Source of the DNA: Ampullimonas aquatilis
Lineage (GTDB): Bacteria; Pseudomonadota; Gammaproteobacteria; Burkholderiales; Burkholderiaceae_D
Assembly: GCF_049675895.1 (NCBI RefSeq)
Contig: NZ_CP183834.1
Location: forward strand, 3,162,001 to 3,226,000
Length of the DNA stretch: 64,000 bases
Direction of reading: 5' to 3'
How positions within the stretch are numbered: position 1 is the stretch's first letter; each line of letters begins with the position of its first letter. The notes below the pieces were generated by a model that was not told where the DNA came from, searched no databases, and saw only the letters and a program-made list of their open reading frames with translations. The translations under genes and the position numbers were made by a program. Of the stretch, positions 54,578 through 63,918 are shown in pieces.

Positions 54578-54665
54578 GGCGAACCTCTCTCGTTTTTGAA
54601 TGGTTATGGGTGTAACAAAAAAACCTTAGCTCATTCCTAGTGCATATGCAGATACCTTGCCTAAA

Positions 54666-54678
54666 CAAATAGTATTTG
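54666..54678. promoter_or_regulatory. 13-bp palindrome upstream of gltI
   Basis: CAAATAGTATTTG (6-1-6, perfect) lies 89-101 bp upstream of the gltI start and 2 bp from the edge of repeat copy R3. TGCATATGCA (54642-54651) is a second small palindrome nearby. Operator function is a guess from symmetry and position. Confidence 0.3.
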
Positions 54679-54680
54679 CA

Positions 54681-54759
54681 TACTCCATAGCAGTAAGTCC
54701 ATATTTAAGTCGCTTAAGTGCATAAATAAAGGGGTTGTTTTTTTACTCCTACTCAGTAT
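54681..54759 (-). repeat. Interspersed element copy R3 (79 bp, long class), at the 3' end of the ABC exporter gene
   Basis: Plus-strand order: TACTCCA at the start, CTTAAGTGC at position 33-41, TACTCC near 64-69 and CAGTAT at the end. Total length (79) and block positions equal those of copy R1 without gaps, though spacers differ. The minus-strand start, GATACTGAGTAG, encodes the last residues and the stop of the Atm1-type exporter. Confidence 0.7.
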
Positions 54760-56623
54760 CATTTTTACTAGAAGAGGATTGTTGCCGCGCCCACATTTGG
54801 GAATAAACCCCTGCTTGATCCAGCAATTCTTGGTGCGTCCCACGCTCCACAATGCGGCCATGTTCCATGACCAGAATCTGCTGCGCATCCACAATGGTGG
54901 AAAGCCGATGCGCGATGACCAAGGTCGTTCTATCTTTGGCAATCGCTTTAAGCTGGGTTTGAATCGCTTGCTCCGAGCGTGAATCCAATGCAGAAGTAGC
55001 CTCATCAAAAATCAAAATTGCCGGATTTTTGAGAATCGTGCGTGCAATGGCCACCCGCTGTTTTTCACCACCCGATAGCTTCAACCCGCGTTCACCCACC
55101 ATGCTGTTGTACCCTTCCGGCAAACTGACGATGAAATCATGAATATAAGCAGCGCGTGCGGCGGCCTCAATTTCTTCTGGGGCCGCGCCAGGTCGACCAT
55201 AGGCAATATTATAAAAAATCGTATCGTTAAAGAGCACCGTATCTTGCGGCACAATGCCAATCGCCGATCGCACTGAAGTCTGAGTGATCTGCCGAATATC
55301 CTGGCCATCAATACGAACCGTGCCACTTTGGACATCATAAAAGCGAAATAGCAAACGCGCTAGTGTGGATTTACCCGCACCGCTGGTCCCCACCACAGCG
55401 GTTGTCGTCCCCGGCGCAATGACAAACGAGACATCATGCAAAATCTGCCGCTTCATGCCTGGCGCCACACCTGGTGCGGCATGCATGTCATAAGCAAAAT
55501 TTACCTGATCAAATTCAATACGAGGTCCGTGCGCAACATCCAATAAACGCAATGGCAGCGCGCTGGATAAATCGACAACTTCCCGATGCACGGACAACAA
55601 CTTGAACATACGCTCCAGGTCCGCCAGACTCTGTTTGATCTCACGATAAATCACCCCCAAAAAATTGAGCGGGATATACAACTGAATCATGAAGGCGTTA
55701 ATCAACACCAAATCACCCAAACTCATTGACCCGTCCACCACACCGGCAGTAGCACGCCATAAAATCAAAATTAAAGCCGTCGCAATAATGACCTGCTGGC
55801 CAACATTCAGAAATGACAACGATTGCTGCGACTTGATGGCAGCCTTACGCAAATTTCTCAGGCCTTCGTCATAGCGCCGCGCCTCGTACTCTTCATTATT
55901 GAAATACTTGACAGTTTCGTAATTGAGCAATGAATCAATCGCCCTGGTATTGGCTTTGGAATCCATTTCATTCAACGTACGCCGAAAGTGCATGCGCCAC
56001 TCCGTCACCGAAACCGTAAATACAATATAGGTTGCCAGCGCAATGATGGTGATGACACCAAACCAATAATCATATTTGGTCAGCAAATAGCCTAATACCA
56101 GCCCCACCTCAACAAGCGTCGGCACAATGCTATACAGCGAATAGGAAATCAGCGAAGAAATACCGCGTGTGCCCCGCTCAATATCACGCGTCATACCACC
56201 CGTTTGACGCTCCAGATGAAAGCGCAATGACAAGGCATGCAGATGGCGAAACACATTGAGGGAAATTTCCCGAACAGCAGACTCAGTCACCTTTGAAAAA
56301 AGCAGTTCGCGCAACTCCGTCAACAATGAGGTAGACAAGCGCAACAAACCATAAGCAATGAGCGTGGCAATCGGCAGGACCAGCATCGCACGAGGATGTT
56401 CAGGGGTAATCGACAAACCATCGACCAATTGTTTGAGCACCAATGGCACGCCGATATTGGCTACCTTGGCAAGTACCAAACATATCAATGCCAGCGCCAC
56501 TCTCAATTTGTACTTGAGCAAATAAGGCAATAATGACCGAATGGTCTGCCAGTCATTACGTGGAAGAGATGCCACACCTGAAACGCTGGTTGGTGGCAAG
56601 GACAAGGAAGAATGACGACGCAT
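54749..56623 (-). CDS. Atm1/AtmA-type ABC exporter (permease-ATPase half transporter)
   Basis: A 624-residue half transporter: six-span membrane domain (about 35-330) and nucleotide-binding domain with Walker A GTSGAGKSTLARLLFRFYD, signature LSGGEKQRVAIARTIL, Walker B ILIFDEATSALDS and IAHRLSTIVDA. ETVKYFNNEEYEARRYDE in the membrane domain is characteristic of the Atm1/HMT group, which moves glutathione conjugates or metal-thiol complexes. Its last codons (Asp-Thr-Glu-stop) lie in repeat copy R3. Confidence 0.92.
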   Translation of the reverse strand: MRRHSSLSLPPTSVSGVASLPRNDWQTIRSLLPYLLKYKLRVALALICLVLAKVANIGVPLVLKQLVDGLSITPEHPRAMLVLPIATLIAYGLLRLSTSLLTELRELLFSKVTESAVREISLNVFRHLHALSLRFHLERQTGGMTRDIERGTRGISSLISYSLYSIVPTLVEVGLVLGYLLTKYDYWFGVITIIALATYIVFTVSVTEWRMHFRRTLNEMDSKANTRAIDSLLNYETVKYFNNEEYEARRYDEGLRNLRKAAIKSQQSLSFLNVGQQVIIATALILILWRATAGVVDGSMSLGDLVLINAFMIQLYIPLNFLGVIYREIKQSLADLERMFKLLSVHREVVDLSSALPLRLLDVAHGPRIEFDQVNFAYDMHAAPGVAPGMKRQILHDVSFVIAPGTTTAVVGTSGAGKSTLARLLFRFYDVQSGTVRIDGQDIRQITQTSVRSAIGIVPQDTVLFNDTIFYNIAYGRPGAAPEEIEAAARAAYIHDFIVSLPEGYNSMVGERGLKLSGGEKQRVAIARTILKNPAILIFDEATSALDSRSEQAIQTQLKAIAKDRTTLVIAHRLSTIVDAQQILVMEHGRIVERGTHQELLDQAGVYSQMWARQQSSSSKNDTE

Positions 56624-56707
56624 GGATACAATCAGAATGTTTTTTTCATTCTAATCCGCATGACAGGTCTGTGCTGGCCTATGCAGATTTAACACAACAG
56701 GTGCATC

Positions 56708-57112
56708 ATGTCCGATCAAGATAACAACGTCTCACTGCCCGCCAATAAAATGCCCGCCTTGCGCGTGATCCCCATGCCCAAGGATGCCAATCCTAACGGC
56801 GATGCATTTGGTGGCTGGATCATGTCACAAGTTGACCTGGCTGGGTCTGTCGCTGCCAGCTATGCCATTGCCGGACGATTTGCAACAGTTGCCGTTCATT
56901 CCTTCGTTTTCAAACAGCCCGTCTTTGTGGGTGATCTTTTGACGCTTTATGCCAATGTGGAAAAAATCGGCAATACCTCCATCACTATTAAAGTAGAAGT
57001 CTATGCCCAACGCTGGCACAACAAGGATGAAGTATTCAAAGTAACTGAAGCGACACTGGTTTATGTGGCACTTGACGAAGCTCGCAAGCCACGCCAGATT
57101 ACCAACAAATAG
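56708..57112 (+). CDS. Acyl-CoA thioesterase (YciA family)
   Basis: A 134-residue hot-dog-fold thioesterase. Seen: RVIPMPKDANPNGDAFGGWI with the catalytic aspartate region, QVDLAGSVAASYAIAGRFAT, VHSFVFKQPVFVGDLLTLYA and the C-terminal VYVALDEARKPRQI. YciA hydrolyses a broad range of acyl-CoAs. It stands alone on the plus strand, ending at a bidirectional terminator. Its nearness to the beta-oxidation genes may be meaningful, but they are not one operon. Confidence 0.93.
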   Translation: MSDQDNNVSLPANKMPALRVIPMPKDANPNGDAFGGWIMSQVDLAGSVAASYAIAGRFATVAVHSFVFKQPVFVGDLLTLYANVEKIGNTSITIKVEVYAQRWHNKDEVFKVTEATLVYVALDEARKPRQITNK

Positions 57113-57123
57113 ATTTAGCCCAT

Positions 57124-57153
57124 AAAAAAAGCCGGACAAGTCCGGCTTTTTTT
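57124..57153. terminator. Bidirectional terminator
   Basis: Seven A, then GCCGGAC, loop AA, GTCCGGC, then seven T. It serves the thioesterase gene (plus) and the GntR gene (minus), which converge here. Confidence 0.96.
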
Positions 57154-57165
57154 ACTGAAATGAGA

Positions 57166-57969
57166 TCAAACCAATGCTTCAGAATCAGTCCACATTTTGG
57201 CTTTATCGGCACCATCACGCGACAACTGCATCCGATATTCAAAACGGTCCGGACGATAGTAACCACGCAAGAGCTGCACTGGCAAACCTGACTTGTCATA
57301 AGTAACGCGCAGCACATACAGCAAAGGTGCGCCTACCTGCACGTTCAAATGACGCGCCACATTCGCGTCAGCCAATTTTGCGCTAATGGTTTGTGATGCA
57401 CTCGCTACTTCAATACCGTTTTCTTCAAGCAAACGCAAAGAAGCCTTTTGCTCCAATTCACGACGGCCAAAACCACGAGAAAAACGCTCTGGGACAAAAG
57501 TGGTCAGATGCGCAATGGGCAAATTACCGACGGTACGCATTCTGGTCGCCTTTTGAACTGTTGCGCCCTCAGCCAATTTCAAGGCCTCGCAGACCTCAGT
57601 CGAAGCAGTCACCAAAGCTACATCCAACACACTGACCACACAGTCAGTTGGCATCTTCATCATATCGCCAAGCAGACCATCTGCATCATGCGCATCTTTG
57701 GAGGGCTCAGCAGTTAATGGGCGATTGGCAAATGTACCCTTACCGCGACCACGAGCAATCAAGCCTTCATTCACCAGATCCTGCATTGCGCGACGAATCG
57801 TGACCCGCGACACTTTATATTGCTCGGTCAATTCCATTTCGGAAGGCAACGGTTGACTGTCATACCGGCCATCCAGAAGATTCTGGCGCAAAATCAAATA
57901 AATTTGATGATAAAGAGGCACTACCTGATTTGCTGAGACTTTTTCTTCTCGTTCCATAGCTGCTTTCAT
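57166..57969 (-). CDS. GntR/HutC-family transcriptional regulator (UTRA domain)
   Basis: A 267-residue regulator: an N-terminal winged helix of GntR type (LPSEMELTEQYKVSRVTIRRAMQDLVNEGLI, read in two parts, with GRGKGTFA closing it) and a UTRA effector domain (about 110-250, LYVLRVTYDKSGLPVQLLRGYYRPDRF). Members sense sugars, amino-acid breakdown products or other small molecules. The effector is unknown. It is divergent from nothing but sits upstream-facing in a 413-bp gap after the fadA-like gene. It could control the beta-oxidation genes or itself. Confidence 0.92.
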   Translation of the reverse strand: MKAAMEREEKVSANQVVPLYHQIYLILRQNLLDGRYDSQPLPSEMELTEQYKVSRVTIRRAMQDLVNEGLIARGRGKGTFANRPLTAEPSKDAHDADGLLGDMMKMPTDCVVSVLDVALVTASTEVCEALKLAEGATVQKATRMRTVGNLPIAHLTTFVPERFSRGFGRRELEQKASLRLLEENGIEVASASQTISAKLADANVARHLNVQVGAPLLYVLRVTYDKSGLPVQLLRGYYRPDRFEYRMQLSRDGADKAKMWTDSEALV

Positions 57970-58382
57970 ACTAAAAAATAATTCGCGACGCTCAAGTACC
58001 AGTTAAGAACACAAAAGTACTAAAATGTTCAACCATGATTCACATTAACTTGAAAGATGTCATTGTTGACAAATTAAATTGTTAAATCAACCCGATCAAA
58101 AGAAATTCACAAAAATACACTCATAACTTAACAATTGTTAACAAATGTGTGGGGATGAAGTTCTAGTTATTTTCTACTACGACATCACCCTGTTAAACTT
58201 TACAGGTAAATACGAGTTTTTTGTGAAAATTCGTCACGAAAATTCTGAATTATTTAGTAACAGTTACTAAAATAATGGCAAACGACCAAGATTTAGAAGA
58301 ATTTAAGCCATTTTAATAACTAAAAATGCATTTTCAATAAATTGAAGCTATCAAGAAAATGCCTAAAAATGTCCCACCTTGT
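57970..58382. promoter_or_regulatory. AT-rich 413-bp gap with two palindromes and a direct repeat
   Basis: Upstream region of the GntR gene, downstream of the thiolase. It contains TTAACAATTGTTAA (58128-58141, perfect palindrome), TTTAGTAACAGTTACTAAA (58253-58271, perfect 9-1-9) and GAAAATTC twice with a 13-base period (58225 and 58238). Short AAGTAC/AGTACT repeats lie close to the GntR start. No open frame is supported. The palindromes are operator candidates; which protein binds is unknown. Confidence 0.5.
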
Positions 58383-59582
58383 TTAGATACGTTCAATCAC
58401 CCCTGCAGCCCCCATTCCAGTGCCGACACACATCGTCACCATACCGTACTTGAGATTTTTGCGCTGCAGTGCGTGTACCACTGTCGTGGCACGTATCGCA
58501 CCAGTAGCACCCAGGGGATGTCCAAGTGCAATCGCTCCACCTAAGGGATTGACCCGCTCCGGGTTAAGTCCGACATCCTGAATAACTGCCAAAGACTGAG
58601 CAGCAAAAGCCTCATTTAGCTCAATCCAATCAATCTGATCCAGACTCAATCCAGTTTTTTTCAATACTTCAGGAATCGCCACAATGGGACCAATCCCCAT
58701 AATTTCAGGCGGCACACCTTTAACTGCAAACCCGGCAAAACGCGCGAGCGGTGTCAGATTGAATTGCTTCAGTATTTTCTCGGATACCACCATCAAGGCA
58801 GCAGCACCATCTGACATTTGCGAGCTATTTCCAGCGGTTACCGAACCTTTCGCTGCAAAAACCGTTTTCAACTTTGCCAGACCCTCAATGCTGGTATCGG
58901 CACGCGGACCTTCATCGGTCTCCATCAACCGAGTCACTACGTCCAGTTTGCCAGTCAGAAGATTGGCAAATTGTTCTTTGATGAGAAAAGGTGAAATCTC
59001 ATTTTTAAATTCACCTGATTGAATTGCCGCCAAGGCCTTTTGATGCGATGCCAGTGCAAATGCATCTTGCGCTTCCCGGGAAATTTTCCATTGCTGCGCG
59101 ACCTTTTCCGCAGTCATGCCCATGCCATAAGCAATGCCAAGATTAGCTTCACTCTCAAAAACCTTGGGATTGGTCGAAGGCTTATTGCCAGTCATTGGCA
59201 CATAACTCATCGACTCAACACCGCCCGCGATGACAACATCAGCCTCACCAACACGAATTCGATCGGCCGCCATCGCCAGCGCAGTTAAACCTGAAGCACA
59301 CAAACGATTCACTGTCACTGCGCCGATGGTATTGGGCAAACCCGCCAACAATACTGCACTGCGTGCCACATTCCAGCCTTGTTCGGCTTCGGGGAACGCA
59401 CATCCTACAAAAACATCTTCAATCAACCTAGGGTCAAGGCCAGGGACTTGTGCCACCAGCTGCTGCAATACATAAAGCAGCAGATCGTCTGGCCGAGTAT
59501 TTTTAAATGCACCACGTGGGGCTTTACCAACCGGTGTTCGTGTTGCCGCAACAATATATGCGTCTTGTACTTGTTTGGTCAT
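58383..59582 (-). CDS. fadA: Acetyl-CoA C-acyltransferase (thiolase)
   Basis: A 399-residue thiolase for the last step of beta-oxidation. Nucleophile C95 in VNRLCASGLTALA, the histidine in GGAIALGHPLGATGA and the acid/base cysteine in MCVGTGMGAAG are all present. The ATG at 59582 (MTKQVQDAYIVAATRTPVG) has AAGGA upstream; a frame to 59603 adds seven residues. It follows the bifunctional enzyme by 26 bp, as in a fadBA operon. Confidence 0.93.
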   Translation of the reverse strand: MTKQVQDAYIVAATRTPVGKAPRGAFKNTRPDDLLLYVLQQLVAQVPGLDPRLIEDVFVGCAFPEAEQGWNVARSAVLLAGLPNTIGAVTVNRLCASGLTALAMAADRIRVGEADVVIAGGVESMSYVPMTGNKPSTNPKVFESEANLGIAYGMGMTAEKVAQQWKISREAQDAFALASHQKALAAIQSGEFKNEISPFLIKEQFANLLTGKLDVVTRLMETDEGPRADTSIEGLAKLKTVFAAKGSVTAGNSSQMSDGAAALMVVSEKILKQFNLTPLARFAGFAVKGVPPEIMGIGPIVAIPEVLKKTGLSLDQIDWIELNEAFAAQSLAVIQDVGLNPERVNPLGGAIALGHPLGATGAIRATTVVHALQRKNLKYGMVTMCVGTGMGAAGVIERI

Positions 59583-59608
59583 GATGAGTCCTTGTTGATG
59601 CAAATCAA

Positions 59609-62005
59609 TTAATTGCGTACAGGCTTGCCGTTTTGCAGTATGCCCATAATGCGTTCCTGCGTTTTGGGGTGTTCAATCAGTTCACAAAAGGCTTCGCGCT
59701 CCAAGTCCAGAACCCATTGCTCATTGATCAAACTGTTTTCCTCAACATCACCGCCACAAACCACATGCGCAATCTTGTTGGCAATATAACGATCATGTTC
59801 CGAAATAAAACCACCTGCACTCAGGTTGAGAATTTGCGTGGCAATCGTCGCTTTGGCATTACGTCCTGCTGCGCGGAATGGACGACGCAATGGCGGGCGA
59901 CTGCCCGTGTCGGCCATCGCCTTGGCCGTTTTTAAGGCAACCGACAGTAATTCATACATATTGAAAACGACGATATCACTGGTCAACAAATAACCCATGT
60001 TCTGAGCATCCAGTGCCGACTTGGAAACCGCCGCTGTTGCCGCACTCTGAAAATATGGTGTGAGGAACGGCAAGATAACACCTCCCTTTGATTCCTCAGC
60101 AGCACGACGTGCTGCATGCGTCAAGCCACCCGCCCCGGGCAACAAGCCAACACCAACTTCAACCAAGCCGATATAGCTTTCCAGCAATGCCACGCGCTTT
60201 TGACATGCCACCAACATCTCACAACCGCCCCCCACTGCCATACCACCGACGGCAGCCACGGTAGGTACATTGGCATAACGCAAAGCCATAAAAGATTGCT
60301 GCAGATGCGAAACTTCTTGCTCAATGGCCTTGGCACCACCACTCATAAACAAGGGCAACATTGACTGCAAATCAGCCCCACCACAAAAAGGTTTGCCTTG
60401 ATAACTGCTTGGCGACCAGATGACCAAGCCTTTGAAATTGGCTTCAGCTTCACGGATTGCTTCAAAGATGGTTGCAGTTGACTCATGATTGATGGTATTC
60501 GCCTTGGTCTTGGGCGTGTAAATTAAAATTTCACCATCTAGTGTCCATAAGCGCACCGAATCATTTTCTTTAACCGTCTTGCCGGCCTTATCTGCAGTCA
60601 GTGCCCCCTCGCCCAACACCGGCGCACGGAAATACTGACGGTTATAAATAGGTAAATCAGAGCGGCTGACAAAAGCATTTTTGCTTGCCGAATAGGATCC
60701 GTCTGCAGCATGAACACCACCATTGTTAGCTACTGCGCCAGTAAATACCCACTCCGGTAACGGTGCTGCACATAATGCTTTACCAGCATCAATATCTTCC
60801 TTGACCCACTTGGCAATTTCCTGCCAGCCAGCCGCCTGCCAGATTTCAAATGGGCCTTCACCCCAACCAAAACCCCAGCGAATGGCAAAGTCGATTTCGC
60901 GTGCACTGTCGGCAATTTCATTCAGATGCAAAGCCACATAATGAAAGGTATTACGGAAAATCGCCCAGACAAACTGAGCTTGGGGATGACTTGATTCACG
61001 TAATAACTTGAACCGCTCTTTGGGCTCTTTTTTGAGAATACGCGCAACCAGCTCGTCAGTCTTGGCATCGGCAGCGACATAAGTAAAACTCGCCGGATCA
61101 AGCCGTAATATATCCTTGCCCACCTTCTTGAAAAAACCTGCACCAGATTTTTGACCAAGATCACCTTGCTCAACCAGTTTCTTCATGACCGCCGGGGTTG
61201 GATAGATTGGGGCAAAAGGATCATCCTTCAGATAGTTTTCCATGGTCTTGCCAACATGAATCATGGTATCCAAGCCAACGACATCGGCAGTACGGAATGT
61301 CCCGGACCGGGCACGGCCCAGTTTGGCTCCAGTGATGTCATCGACCACTTCATAAGTCAATCCATAACGCTCGGCCTCAATCATGGTCGACAAAATGGAG
61401 AACATACCCACGCGATTAGCGATAAAGTTAGGTGTATCAAGTGCCCGCACCACACCTTTGCCAAGCACTGTCGTCAAGAAGGTTTCCAGCGCATCCAAAA
61501 TATCTGATCGGGTCGCAGCAGTTGGAATCAATTCCACCAGATGCATATAGCGCGGAGGATTGAAAAAATGAACACCCAAAAAACGGGCCTTCAAATCGGC
61601 ATCAAATCCTTCTGACAAAGCTGTGATCGACAAACCTGAGGTATTGGTCGCAAAAATGGCATCAGTACGAATATGCGGTGCCACCTTTTTATAGAGATCA
61701 TGCTTCCAATCCAGTCGCTCGGCAATCGCCTCGATAATCAGATCACATTGCGACAGCTTGTCAAGATCATCTTCGTAATTGACAGGTTCCAAAAATTGCG
61801 CATCCTCCACAATAGCCAAAGGAGCAGGATTGAGTTTTTTTAAATTTTCAATCGCCCTGATGACTACGCCATTTTTGTTGCCTTCTTTGGCTGGCAGATC
61901 AAACAACATGACTGGAACACGTGCATTCACAAGATGCCCTGCAATTTGCGCCCCCATCACACCCGCACCAAGTACGGCAACTTTTTTGACGATGAAATTT
62001 GACAC
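59609..62005 (-). CDS. 3-hydroxyacyl-CoA dehydrogenase / enoyl-CoA hydratase, bifunctional
   Basis: A 798-residue protein with the dehydrogenase half first (NAD-binding VAVLGAGVMGAQIAGHLV, then TNTSGLSITAL, GVHFFNPPRYMHLVEL) and the crotonase-type hydratase half second (GLVIWSPSS..GGADL near 545-570 and VGGMAVGGGCEMLVACQ). This order is opposite to E. coli FadB and equals the FadN/FadB-like type. The start is GTG at 62005, six bases after GGAGG; the upstream GTG four codons earlier would put that GGAGG inside the gene. It acts with FadA and the acyl-CoA dehydrogenase upstream. Confidence 0.92.
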   Translation of the reverse strand: MSNFIVKKVAVLGAGVMGAQIAGHLVNARVPVMLFDLPAKEGNKNGVVIRAIENLKKLNPAPLAIVEDAQFLEPVNYEDDLDKLSQCDLIIEAIAERLDWKHDLYKKVAPHIRTDAIFATNTSGLSITALSEGFDADLKARFLGVHFFNPPRYMHLVELIPTAATRSDILDALETFLTTVLGKGVVRALDTPNFIANRVGMFSILSTMIEAERYGLTYEVVDDITGAKLGRARSGTFRTADVVGLDTMIHVGKTMENYLKDDPFAPIYPTPAVMKKLVEQGDLGQKSGAGFFKKVGKDILRLDPASFTYVAADAKTDELVARILKKEPKERFKLLRESSHPQAQFVWAIFRNTFHYVALHLNEIADSAREIDFAIRWGFGWGEGPFEIWQAAGWQEIAKWVKEDIDAGKALCAAPLPEWVFTGAVANNGGVHAADGSYSASKNAFVSRSDLPIYNRQYFRAPVLGEGALTADKAGKTVKENDSVRLWTLDGEILIYTPKTKANTINHESTATIFEAIREAEANFKGLVIWSPSSYQGKPFCGGADLQSMLPLFMSGGAKAIEQEVSHLQQSFMALRYANVPTVAAVGGMAVGGGCEMLVACQKRVALLESYIGLVEVGVGLLPGAGGLTHAARRAAEESKGGVILPFLTPYFQSAATAAVSKSALDAQNMGYLLTSDIVVFNMYELLSVALKTAKAMADTGSRPPLRRPFRAAGRNAKATIATQILNLSAGGFISEHDRYIANKIAHVVCGGDVEENSLINEQWVLDLEREAFCELIEHPKTQERIMGILQNGKPVRN

Positions 62006-62069
62006 AACAACCTCCACTAGAAAAATTCAGTCATAGACTGCTCAAACCATGATTGAGAAGCCAAGTCAC

Positions 62070-63857
62070 TTAAAAAAGATCCGCATCCATCTGCATCAGA
62101 TTATCGGCACCACTACGCGCCTGACGTATCAGCATGGCGGTTTCAGGCAATAAACGCGCAAAGTAAAACCGGGCAGTGGCCAACTTGGCTTGATAAAATG
62201 CATCATCAGATTGTTTTGACAAGGCAATTTTGACCATCCGCGTCCATAAATAGGCAAACATCAGATGCCCGACCACGCGCAAATAAGGTACTGCCGCTGC
62301 GCCAACTTCATCCTGATTCTTCATTGCCTTCATGGCAATTTCCATCGTCAGTTTTTCGACTTTATCAGCCAAGTCTGCCAATGGGTTGATGAACTCCTGC
62401 ATGTTCTCGACCACGCCTTCAGCTTCAATCAGTTCACGCACTAATTTGCCAAACTTCTTGAGCCGCGCCCCCATATCGGACAACACTTTGCGCCCTAACA
62501 AATCCAGCGACTGAATAGTGTTGGTGCCTTCATATATCGTACAAATCCGCGCATCTCTGACCAACTGCTCCATACCCCATTCCTGAATATAACCATGACC
62601 ACCAAATACCTGCAGACATTCATTCGTCACCTGGCAACCGTTATCGGTGAGAAAAGCTTTGACCACCGGGGTCAACAAGGCAACCAGATCAGCCGCATCC
62701 TTGCGCACAGTTTCATCAGGATGATTAAGCTCCTGATCGATCAACAGGGCATGAAAATAAGCAAGTGCCCGACCACCTTCGGTATACGCACGTGCTGTCA
62801 GTAACATGCGCCGCACATCAGGATGAACGATGATTGGGTCAGCAGCTAGATCTGGTGATTTTTTACCGGACAGAGAACGCGACTGCAAACGCTCTTTGGC
62901 ATAGGCTGCCGCATTCTGATAGGCCACCTCGGACAAACCCAAGGGCTGAATGCCTACACCCAAACGTGCCGCATTCATCATCACAAACATGGCAGCGAGT
63001 CCACGATTAGGCTCACCCAGCAAGTAACCGGTCGCACCATCCAGATTCATTTGGCAGGTCGCATTGCCATGAATGCCCATCTTGTGCTCAATCGCGCCAC
63101 AATAAATGGCATTACGATCCCCCAGTGAGCCATCTGGATGAACCATGATCTTAGGCACCACAAATAGCGATATCCCTTTACTACCTGCGGGCGCATCGGG
63201 CAGACGTGCCAACACCAAGTGAATGATGTTCTGACTCAGATCATGTTCACCACCCGAGATAAAAATCTTGCCACCAGTCAGATGAAAACTGCCATCCGTC
63301 TGTGGTTCGGCACGAGTCCGCAATAAACCCAGATCAGTACCACAATGCGCCTCTGTCAGGCACATTGTGGCTGACCACTCACCGGCAACCAGCCTGGGTA
63401 AATACAGCGCTTTCAATTCAGCAGAGCCATGCGCATGAATGCATTCATAAGCCCCATGGGTCAGCCCGGGATACATGGCCCAGGCATGACTGCCAGAACA
63501 GAGCATTTCCATGAATGGAATATTGACCGACATTGGCAAGCCTTGACCACCATATTGCGGATCACACGCCAGTGCCGGCCAGCCAGCATCGACAAACTGC
63601 TGATAAGCGGCACGGTAACCTTTAGGGGTTGTGACAGAGCGATTATCACGATCATAATGACAGCCTTCTTGATCGCCTGGCTGATTGAGCGGGAACAGCA
63701 CTTCGGCGCAAAATTTGCCACCTTCTTCCAGCACAGCGTTAATCGTATCAACATCCACCTCGGCATAAGCCGGCATGGCCTGGAGTGAAGTTTGAATCTG
63801 CAATAACTCATGCAGGATAAACTGAACATCTCGAATCGGTGGGGTATAGTGCGGCAT
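62070..63857 (-). CDS. Acyl-CoA dehydrogenase (long, with C-terminal domain)
   Basis: A 595-residue FAD enzyme for the first beta-oxidation step. Seen: MCLTEAHCGTDLGLLRTRA, KIFISGGEHDLSQNIIHLVLARL (in two parts), QVFGGHGYIQEWGMEQLVRDARI and the catalytic-region IYEGTNTIQSLDLLGRKVL. The length and the C-terminal extension (about 460-595) place it in the group near FadE5/DmdC rather than short-chain enzymes. It is the first gene of the run and precedes the bifunctional gene by 64 bp. Confidence 0.93.
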   Translation of the reverse strand: MPHYTPPIRDVQFILHELLQIQTSLQAMPAYAEVDVDTINAVLEEGGKFCAEVLFPLNQPGDQEGCHYDRDNRSVTTPKGYRAAYQQFVDAGWPALACDPQYGGQGLPMSVNIPFMEMLCSGSHAWAMYPGLTHGAYECIHAHGSAELKALYLPRLVAGEWSATMCLTEAHCGTDLGLLRTRAEPQTDGSFHLTGGKIFISGGEHDLSQNIIHLVLARLPDAPAGSKGISLFVVPKIMVHPDGSLGDRNAIYCGAIEHKMGIHGNATCQMNLDGATGYLLGEPNRGLAAMFVMMNAARLGVGIQPLGLSEVAYQNAAAYAKERLQSRSLSGKKSPDLAADPIIVHPDVRRMLLTARAYTEGGRALAYFHALLIDQELNHPDETVRKDAADLVALLTPVVKAFLTDNGCQVTNECLQVFGGHGYIQEWGMEQLVRDARICTIYEGTNTIQSLDLLGRKVLSDMGARLKKFGKLVRELIEAEGVVENMQEFINPLADLADKVEKLTMEIAMKAMKNQDEVGAAAVPYLRVVGHLMFAYLWTRMVKIALSKQSDDAFYQAKLATARFYFARLLPETAMLIRQARSGADNLMQMDADLF

Positions 63858-63918
63858 GGTGTCTCCTTGGTTGTTTTATGCCATTGCCTGATTAAGCCTT
63901 GAAGTCAAAATCGCAATT

